Positions 1-5,300 of a stretch of DNA of 6,750 nucleotides are shown here, piece after piece. How positions within the stretch are numbered: the stretch's first letter is position 1; every line of letters begins with the position of its first letter. The position numbers and the translations under genes are program-made. This DNA is from ChocPot-Mid sp043804925 (GTDB taxonomy: Bacteria > Bacteroidota > Ignavibacteria > Kapaibacteriales > UBA2268): contig JAZDIP010000054.1 of assembly GCA_043804925.1 (NCBI GenBank), positions 1 to 6,750 on the forward strand. Reading direction: 5' to 3'. Under the pieces are notes generated by a model. The model searched no databases, was not told where the DNA came from, and was given only the letters and a program-made list of their open reading frames with translations.

Positions 1-73
1 ACTGGAATCTTTGTTTTCCTTTAACGATTCCGTCTTTAACGTAATTATTAGATTTACATCTAGGACAATTCAT
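1..73 (-). CDS. IS1-family transposase, N-terminal fragment (runs off the window)
   Basis: The minus strand from ATG at 73 reads 24 codons to the window edge without a stop: MNCPRCKSNN, then YVKDGIVKGKQRFQ. This is the start expected for IS1-family InsA-type transposases: a CPxC half zinc finger at residues 3-6, a K-S-x-x-x-x-K spacer and a G-K-Q-R-[FY] stretch that usually leads into the second cysteine pair (C-K-x-C-G), which would lie outside the window. This zinc finger/HTH region binds the terminal repeats in IS1. The start follows a GGA triplet with 6 nt between, a weak Shine-Dalgarno that lies in the 3' arm of a hairpin. A promoter is visible at 107-137. Whether the protein is full length, frameshifted (as in insA/insB) or dead cannot be seen. 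It could also be a related zinc-ribbon transposase, but IS1 fits best. Confidence 0.72.
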   Translation of the reverse strand, partial: MNCPRCKSNNYVKDGIVKGKQRFQ

Positions 74-76
74 AAT

Positions 77-121
77 GATTCCATATTTGTGAAACAAAAT
101 GTTTTACAAATATACGGAATC
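77..121 (-). promoter_or_regulatory. Hairpin covering the transposase translation start region
   Basis: In minus-strand sense the arms are GATTCC (121-116), a GT bulge, ATATTTGT (113-106), an A-C mismatch, and AAAC (104-101). They pair with GTTT (95-92), ACAAATAT (90-83) and GGAATC (82-77) around a 5-nt loop, giving 18 base pairs. The 3' arm ends 3 nt before the ATG and contains the only Shine-Dalgarno-like GGA. A transcript entering from the cyclotransferase gene would contain both arms; one started at the element's own promoter would contain only the 3' arm. This fits a block on read-through expression, as known for IS10 and IS50. The structure is seen; the role is inferred. Confidence 0.6.
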
Positions 122-137
122 TATACTATATTAGCAA
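107..137 (-). promoter_or_regulatory. Bacteroidetes-type promoter of the IS1 transposase
   Basis: On the minus strand TTG (137-135) is followed after 20 nt by TATATTTG (114-107), a perfect match to the TAnnTTTG -7 box. Transcription would start around 99-102, inside the loop of the hairpin at 77-121, so the element's own mRNA would lack the 5' arm of that hairpin. Confidence 0.5.
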
Positions 138-141
138 TACC
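119..141 (-). repeat. Putative IS1 terminal inverted repeat
   Basis: Read on the minus strand from 141, the first nine bases are GGTATTGCT, and the 23-base stretch matches the E. coli IS1 end as remembered at about 13 positions, including the outer GGT and the TGCT block. The transposase -33 box (135-137) lies inside it, as is known for IS1, where the transposase promoter overlaps the left end. The partner repeat is outside the window. Confidence 0.45.
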
Positions 142-157
142 AAAAATATATTTATTA

Positions 158-1027
158 TTATTTTTCAATAATCTCTATCTCAAAAACAAATTTCCAGAGT
201 TTTCCGGTTACGAAAATTCTCTTTTTCTCTTTATCGTAGGCAATTCCGTTTAATACATCCGGCGAATCACCGTAGCTGACGTACTTGCTTAGAGGGGAGA
301 GGTCAATCCAAGAATTTACTTTTCCTGTTTCGGGATTAATTCTTGCGATTCTCTTAGTCTGGTAGATATTTGCCCAGATTTCACCATTTATATATTCAAG
401 TTCATTCAGATAATAAACTGAATAATTTTCGTCTTTTACTTCAAGAGTCCTTATTTCGCTGAAGTTTTCTGGCTTAATATATTTCAATTTACTTGTACCG
501 TTACTCATTATCAATTCATTATTGATTTTTGTCAATCCCCAGCCCTCGCCGCGATACGAAAAGCTGTTAACGAGTTCTAATGTTTCGAGATTATACACAA
601 AGCAGGTTTGAGATGCCCATGTCAATTGATAGATTTTATCCTTATAGATTTCTATTCCTTCTCCAAAATATCCCCCTTTAACTTTGTAATTCTTGAGAAT
701 TTTTCCTGTTTCGACTTCGACTTTTCTAAGAGAGGAATGTCCTGTCAATCCGGTACTTTCGTAAAAATAACCATAATAATATAAAAAACCTTGTGTATAA
801 GCTAGCGAGTCATGAGGATAAACATTGATAACTTTTATATCATAGGCAGGTGCTTTTGAATCGGAATTATTCGTTGAACTTTGTTCATTTTTGCCTTCGA
901 GCATATCAATGTCTTTGCTAATCACTTCAAATTCCTGACTCTTCTGCTTAGCTAAATCTCCATTTTGCTTGCAGGAAAAGAGCAGTAAAGTAAAAATAAT
1001 AATGAAATATGTTAAATATCTATGCAT
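158..1027 (-). CDS. Glutaminyl-peptide cyclotransferase, lipoprotein
   Basis: Converts N-terminal glutamine of peptides or proteins to pyroglutamate with release of ammonia. The 289-residue protein starts with a signal peptide (residues 1-18) ending in a lipobox, LFS before Cys19, so it is likely lipid-anchored outside the inner membrane. A low-complexity linker (20-60) leads into a plant/bacterial-type five-bladed beta-propeller domain (about 64-287). Family hallmarks are seen in order: YTQGF (77-81), YESTG (89-93), FGEG (121-124), LTW (135-137), EGWG (161-164), MSNG (174-177), LNELEY (207-212), WAN (218-220), LNGIAYD (259-265) and TGKLW (274-278). Length and motif order are those of intact family members, so it should be active. 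It is a single gene, divergent from the sdpR-like gene with 146 nt between, and followed at once by the IS1 end. No clear terminator separates them. The start has no Shine-Dalgarno sequence but begins the signal peptide correctly. Confidence 0.9.
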   Translation of the reverse strand: MHRYLTYFIIIFTLLLFSCKQNGDLAKQKSQEFEVISKDIDMLEGKNEQSSTNNSDSKAPAYDIKVINVYPHDSLAYTQGFLYYYGYFYESTGLTGHSSLRKVEVETGKILKNYKVKGGYFGEGIEIYKDKIYQLTWASQTCFVYNLETLELVNSFSYRGEGWGLTKINNELIMSNGTSKLKYIKPENFSEIRTLEVKDENYSVYYLNELEYINGEIWANIYQTKRIARINPETGKVNSWIDLSPLSKYVSYGDSPDVLNGIAYDKEKKRIFVTGKLWKFVFEIEIIEK

Positions 1028-1090
1028 TTTAATTCAATTAAAGCTAATAATAAATGTAAATTACAGAAATATAGTATTTCCATAAAATTT

Positions 1091-1101
1091 ATTGTAACAA
1101 T
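1091..1101. promoter_or_regulatory. Palindrome ATTGTAACAAT between divergent genes, possible operator
   Basis: Perfect 5+1+5 inverted repeat that supplies the -33 TTG of the rightward promoter. On the minus strand it gives a TTG 24 nt upstream of TATATTTC (1073-1066), a one-mismatch -7 box for the cyclotransferase gene. A protein bound here could block both promoters. In such AT-rich DNA a chance origin is possible. Confidence 0.35.
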
Positions 1102-1124
1102 TTTGAAAATTCTTCGTATATTTG
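1091..1124 (+). promoter_or_regulatory. Bacteroidetes-type promoter of the sdpR-like/sdpI-like operon
   Basis: TTG (1092-1094) and, after 22 nt, TATATTTG (1117-1124), a perfect TAnnTTTG -7 box. The start site would be near 1130, giving a leader of about 45 nt before the ATG at 1174. It is the same -7 octamer as in the IS1 promoter on the other strand at 107-114. Confidence 0.5.
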
Positions 1125-1146
1125 AATAGATATTTAGAGAATTATT

Positions 1147-1160
1147 TAATTAACTAATTA
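1147..1160. promoter_or_regulatory. Inverted repeat TAATTA-AC-TAATTA in the sdpR-like leader
   Basis: A 6+2+6 inverted repeat, each half also a palindrome, 13 nt before the start codon and downstream of the predicted transcription start. It is a reasonable place for an autorepressor of the SdpR type to bind, but only A, T and one C are involved, so chance is a serious alternative. Confidence 0.3.
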
Positions 1161-1173
1161 TATAAAAGTTAAA

Positions 1174-1479
1174 ATGAACAGATTATTCAAAGCACTGGAC
1201 GACGTAACGAGAAGGGAAATCCTTGAATTACTTAAAGATGGAGATAAAACTGCCGGCGAAATAGCAGAAAAATTCAATATCTCAAAACCAAGCATTTCCT
1301 ATCATCTGGATTTGCTTCGACAGGGCGACCTTGTGGTTTCAATCAAAAAAGGGCAGTTTGTTTACTATACCTTAAACACTTCTGTTCTTGATGAAGTCGT
1401 TAAATGGTTCTTTCAGTTAACAAAATCGAAATTAATTTCCGAGAAAAATACATCAGGAGGTACAAATGGAAACAAATAA
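1174..1479 (+). CDS. SdpR-like ArsR-family winged-helix repressor
   Basis: A 101-residue winged helix-turn-helix protein. It closely follows the pattern of Bacillus SdpR: FKALDDVTRREILELL (5-20), TAGEIAEKF (26-34), recognition helix with SKPSISYHL (37-45), and wing plus dimer part KGQFVYYTLNTSVLD (59-73). There is no cysteine at all, so no metal site: it is not a metal sensor of the ArsR/SmtB type. In Bacillus, SdpR represses its own operon and is released when SdpI holds it at the membrane; the same circuit is inferred here because the next gene is an SdpI homologue. The leader is A-rich with no Shine-Dalgarno sequence. The 3' end overlaps the next gene by 14 nt, and codons for S-G-G near the C-terminus carry that gene's strong Shine-Dalgarno. 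The tail after residue 85 is polar and probably disordered. The name sdpR would be by homology only, so no symbol is given. Confidence 0.85.
   Translation: MNRLFKALDDVTRREILELLKDGDKTAGEIAEKFNISKPSISYHLDLLRQGDLVVSIKKGQFVYYTLNTSVLDEVVKWFFQLTKSKLISEKNTSGGTNGNK
1455..1460 (+). promoter_or_regulatory. Strong Shine-Dalgarno (AGGAGG) for the SdpI-like gene
   Basis: AGGAGG lies 5 nt before the ATG at 1466, inside the last codons of the repressor gene. It fixes the start of the membrane protein and contrasts with the other genes here, which have A-rich leaders without a Shine-Dalgarno. The 14-nt gene overlap suggests translation coupled to the repressor, with extra ribosome loading. Confidence 0.75.
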
Positions 1480-2128
1480 TTTTTTGAAAAGAGAATTTCC
1501 CGCTCTGCTTTTATTGCTAATACCTTTCATAATGATTGGAATTTATTGGAACGATTTTCCTGCCGAGATTCCAACCCATTGGAATTTCTCGAACGAGGTT
1601 GACCAATACACACGAAAAGAAATCGGATTGTTTTTAGTTCCGGGTTTGAATATTATATTTTACTTTATGTTTTTTCTTTTGCCGAGAATTGACCCGAAAA
1701 GAGAAAACTACAAAGTTTTCAGCACTTCGTACAATGTCCTTCGGTTTTCCATTATAGGTATGCTGTTTTTCCTTTTTGTTATTCTTTTTCTTGCAGGGCT
1801 TGGAAATGATTTGAATATTGGAGTAATTGTAATAAATCTGACATTGGTTTTATTCATGGTGCTTGGGAACTACATGGGCAAATTCAAATCGAATTACTTT
1901 GTTGGAATCAAACTTCCATGGACTTTGGCAAATGAAGACAACTGGAACAGGACTCACAGGTTGGCAGGCAAGCTCTGGGTTTTTGCATCAATCGCCATGA
2001 TGATTGCCGGAATGCTCCTTCCAATAGAAACTTTAGCAATAGTATATTTCAGTTATATTGGATTGATTGTACTAATTCCGGTGGTTTATTCGTATGTGCT
2101 GCACAGGAAGGAAGGGAAGAATGTCTGA
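1466..2128 (+). CDS. SdpI-family membrane protein (DUF1648 + SdpI domains)
   Basis: A 220-residue integral inner-membrane protein with about six hydrophobic helices (roughly 11-27, 54-72, 91-111, 116-134, 168-185, 188-209). Between helices 1 and 2 is the DUF1648 signature, PTHWNFSNEVDQYTRK (36-51). Between helices 4 and 5 is the SdpI signature: NYFVGIKLPWTL (143-154) and NW..THRLAGKLW (159-171). In Bacillus, SdpI gives immunity to the SDP peptide toxin and recruits SdpR to the membrane, turning on its own operon. Here the pair with the repressor is kept, but no sdpABC toxin genes are in the window, so the role may be immunity to foreign peptides or envelope-stress sensing; that part is inference. 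The TGA stop is the middle of a GTCTGAACC repeat end: Val220 and the stop are encoded by repeat bases. The protein still looks full length, since the last helix is followed by a normal basic tail. Confidence 0.85.
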   Translation: METNNFLKREFPALLLLLIPFIMIGIYWNDFPAEIPTHWNFSNEVDQYTRKEIGLFLVPGLNIIFYFMFFLLPRIDPKRENYKVFSTSYNVLRFSIIGMLFFLFVILFLAGLGNDLNIGVIVINLTLVLFMVLGNYMGKFKSNYFVGIKLPWTLANEDNWNRTHRLAGKLWVFASIAMMIAGMLLPIETLAIVYFSYIGLIVLIPVVYSYVLHRKEGKNV

Positions 2129-2167
2129 ACCACTGATTGAAGCTGATTAATCTGATTTCGCTGATTT
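2123..2167 (+). repeat. Family A repeat, copy 1: GTCTGAACC end plus four CTGATT units
   Basis: Starts with GTCTGAACCA, followed by CTGATT at 2133, 2143, 2152 and 2161, that is spacings of 10, 9 and 9 nt, then a T run (to 2170). The end sequence and 9-nt rhythm are the same as in copy 2 at 2277. The first bases contain the stop codon of the SdpI-like gene (2126-2128). No right-hand arm is seen, so this is a half element. Confidence 0.65.
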
Positions 2168-2184
2168 TTTAAATTTCGTGCTTA

Positions 2185-2197
2185 ACAGCGTAGCTGT
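2185..2197. repeat. Small hairpin ACAGC-GTA-GCTGT in the intergenic repeat mosaic
   Basis: A 5-bp stem with a 3-nt loop. It lies between family A copy 1 and the CACAGAG array and has no T run after it, so it is a poor terminator. I have a vague memory of similar hairpins next to CACAGAG repeats in related genomes; this is not verified. Confidence 0.4.
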
Positions 2198-2230
2198 GTC
2201 ATCTTAGTAGAAAGACATGTTTCGCATTTT

Positions 2231-2269
2231 ACACAGAGTTCCACGGAGAATACACGGAGAGCCACAGAG
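2231..2269 (+). repeat. Family B repeat, copy 1: four CACAGAG-type octamers phased 10-11-10
   Basis: Octamers ACACAGAG (2231), CCACGGAG (2241), ACACGGAG (2252) and CCACAGAG (2262), with linkers of 2, 3 and 2 nt, followed by T7. The start spacing of 10, 11 and 10 nt averages 10.3 nt, close to one DNA helical turn. A copy with the same spacing lies inverted at 6672-6710. Confidence 0.75.
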
Positions 2270-2276
2270 TTTTTTT

Positions 2277-2366
2277 GTCTGAACTATGATTTTTGTGATT
2301 TATTTGATTTTTATGATAAAAGCAAAATTATGTTTTCATAATAATCACATAAATCACGGTTCAGAC
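2277..2366. repeat. Family A repeat, copy 2: palindromic element with 9-nt period, overlaps the restriction gene stop
   Basis: The 24-nt arms 2277-2300 and 2343-2366 are inverted copies with 21 identical positions, both ending in GTCTGAAC. The left arm and its extension carry TGAT at 2287, 2296, 2305 and 2314, exactly 9 nt apart; the right arm carries ATCA at 2344 and 2353, again 9 apart. The stop codon (2354-2356) and last residues SEP of the restriction enzyme are encoded by the right arm. It may fold in RNA from either strand, but no U run follows the stem in the direction of the restriction gene transcript. Confidence 0.75.
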
Positions 2367-5300
2367 AGATACTCCAACTCATATTTCTCATACTCCGCTT
2401 TGCTTGGCTGAAAGTTTGGGTCAATGGTTTTTACTTCGTCGTAAGTTAGGTCGTATAATTTGTAAACCATCAGGTCTATTTGTTTTTCTTCTTTTAAAGT
2501 GCTTTGATTTGAATCTTTTTTTAATAGAATTTCATCAACTAATTTTTGGAATAGTTGAAGGTCTGAATCTTTAACTTTTGGGATGGGAATTTTCTCAACA
2601 TAAATACTAAACATTCTTACAGCTTTTTCACCTAACTGTACCGATAATTTTTTGTAGAACCAATCTATAATTTTTGAATTTAATATTGCCACAAAATATT
2701 TATTGTAAGGACTATTAGGGATGAAATATGCAGTGTTATTAAAATAAATACTTGAATCAACCAAAGAAAATGTTAAATTCTGACATATATCATTATAAAC
2801 AACTTTTTCATTCTCAAATTCATCGAGATATGCACAAGCACGCAATTCCCACCAATAATCCCCTTGGTCTTGTCTTTTTTCTGCTTGAGATTTAAATTTG
2901 ATTAGATGGTTTGCTAATGCGGGATAATTTTCTTTAAAAAATTCCCAAGCGGGGTCGTACTCAACATAACCATAATGAGGTCTTGGCTCTGAAACTATAT
3001 TTTTTTTAATATCAAGCATTGTTTTAATTGTGAAACCTTTTGGTATCATTATAACCCATTTATTAACAATATTAGTTTTATACTTTTTTATATCTCTTCC
3101 ACGCAATAAAGGTTTAATAAAATCTATGCTTTTTGAATCTTTCGCAACTAATTCATCTTTTACTTTACGATCAATTATAAATGCTTCATTATACCCTGTT
3201 ATTATTCCTCTGTTAATATTAAAATCCCAATCTTTTAACTGTATCCCTGCTTTTTCAATTTTACTTTTTATCTTATTTTCAATTTTTGATGATATAACCC
3301 AAGCTTTTTCATCAACATATTCTTTTATATTTATTTCATTATTTTGAATATATAACTTAATATCATCATCTTGTTGAAAGTCATTTCTGAATAGAACTGC
3401 TCTGCATTTTTTTCTATTTTTAGCTTTTTCGTAAATTAATATATTGGTATCTACTGTTGCATGGTCGAATACTTTCAATCCACCAAAATCAATTAAAATT
3501 TTTGGATTAGTATTTTCAGCTAAAAATCGTCTTGTATTTTCACCATACCCAGCCCTCATCCATTTATTTGATGTGATAAATGTCAAATACCCCTGATTTT
3601 TTAATATGTAAAATCCTCGTTCATAAAATAAGCAATAAATATCGCCTGTTCTATCAAAGGTTTTATAATCTTCAAATTTCGGAGATCCAGATAATTTTCC
3701 CTCATTCTTTTGTAATTGAATATACGGAGGATTCCCAATCACAATATCAAAACCCATGAAATTCCCGCTATCGTCTAAAACTTCGGGGAACTCAAAACGC
3801 CAATCGAATGCATTCCAGTACATTCCGTTGCCGTTGCTCTTTGCTTCTTCCTCCTTTAGTTTGCCAATCTTTTCGATTAGCTTTTCCTTTTTCTTTTCAA
3901 TCCTTTCCTTGTCTTTTTCGCTTGCAAATATATCTTTTTCAGTATTCAGCCGGTGCAGTTCTTCTGCAAGCTTCATTCTTTCCTTATTTTCCGGATGCCA
4001 ATGCCCTTTTATTCCCGATTTAATTTCTTCAATAGTTTTTTTAAGTTCTGTTTTTTTTCCTCTGTCGGTTATATTTTTATAAGTGTCTACCGCGAATTTG
4101 TATCTCGCTATAGTTGCTTCATCTCCAATTTTTGTTGACTGATCAAATCCGTATTTGCTAACGAGAGAATTGCCACATTTAATGTTTATGTCAATATTCG
4201 GCAGTGTTTCCATTGTCTTATAATGACTGGTTTTTGTGTAATAAGCACTTTTAAGAAGTTCAATCCAAAGACGCAGACGACAAATCTGAACGGAGTTTGG
4301 GTTTATGTCAACACCGAAAAGGCAATTTTCAATTATTTTCCTTTTCTCTTCGAAAATGGTTTCCTGAACTATTTGCTTCTCTGGGTTTATTCTTCTGCCT
4401 CTAAAAGGGTCTCCTTCGATTACATGATAATCGAATATTTTTCCTTCCTCGTCTTCAATATGGAGTTCGTCATTTATTACTGTAATTCTGTAATCCCTTA
4501 ACCTCTTACCTTCTTTATCAATAAATATTTTAAGTTCAGATTTCATAGCGATTATTTCGTTCAAAACCGAAACCAAAAAATGTCCAGAACCTACCGCAGG
4601 GTCACATATTTTCAAATCGTCAATTACAGCATTAGCGTCTTTAATATCAATTTTATCAATTTGATTATATAATTCACTGAATTCCTTCAAATCCCAACCA
4701 AACTTATCATTGAACTTTTGAATAGTAGCCAACCTGACGGATTCATTTGCCATATACATAGTGATAAATCCGGGAGTAAAGAAAGAACCGTCTTTGTATC
4801 CGTTAATCTTTTCGAACACAAGACCAAGCACAGAAGCATTAATCAGTGCCTTGTCCTCCTCCACTATTTCTTCTGCTCCTGTAGTCCCGAAATCGTAAGC
4901 GTCCAAAAACCTGAGTAGGTATTCCTGAGTGAGCAGTTCGCTTTTGCTTCTGTTTCCTTTTACGTCTTTCAGCACTGTTCTTTTGTAAAGAGGCATTGTC
5001 AGGTTGTCTTCCAAACCGGAAATATCCGTTGCATCTTTTTCAAGCTCGGTTATCTCGAACAGCGAGCTGTTTAGGTATGGCAAAAAGTCGTATTTCTCTT
5101 TTAGATTTTGATATCTGTCGTCTTCCCTTATGTTCAGCACCTTAAAAAAGAGAGTATTCAAGCCATTAAAATCTGTATTCCTGTCAGCATCTAAAAATCT
5201 GTAATTTTTGTCGCCGTTGTTGTACCGGATTAGCTGAGATTCAAGAAGTTTCATGAATAATATTCTGTTCAGCCATGTCAAAGCAAGTTGGAGAGCAATA

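Larger units (their letters stand above)
1..141 (-). mobile_element. IS1-family insertion sequence, left end only, cut by window edge
   Basis: The element runs leftwards out of the window. Its outer end is placed at 141, where the minus strand reads GGTATTGCTAA; this start and the next dozen bases agree with the E. coli IS1 terminal repeat as I remember it at about 13 of 23 positions. Inside follow a promoter, a hairpin and the first codons of a transposase with an IS1 InsA-like zinc-finger start. The end lies 16 nt past the stop of the cyclotransferase gene, so the insertion sits just downstream of that gene without breaking it. A target duplication would begin at 142 but cannot be tested because the other end is outside the window. 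The family call rests on the short protein start and the end together. Confidence 0.62.

Noticed and set aside
11..253. 80-residue plus-strand ORF at the left edge
   Set aside because: It runs antisense across the IS1 end and the 3' end of the cyclotransferase gene, has no ribosome site and a composition like translated AT-rich noise.
785..1024. N-terminal part of the cyclotransferase gene as a separate or broken gene
   Set aside because: The low-complexity linker after the lipobox is in the same open frame as the propeller domain and is normal for lipoproteins.
1174..1479. Metal-sensing ArsR/SmtB regulator
   Set aside because: The protein contains no cysteine and lacks the metal-site motifs; the SdpR-type sequence and the SdpI neighbour explain it better.
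2277..2366. Intrinsic terminator for the restriction gene
   Set aside because: The arms could pair, but the loop is 42 nt long and the transcript from the restriction gene has an A run, not a U run, after the stem.
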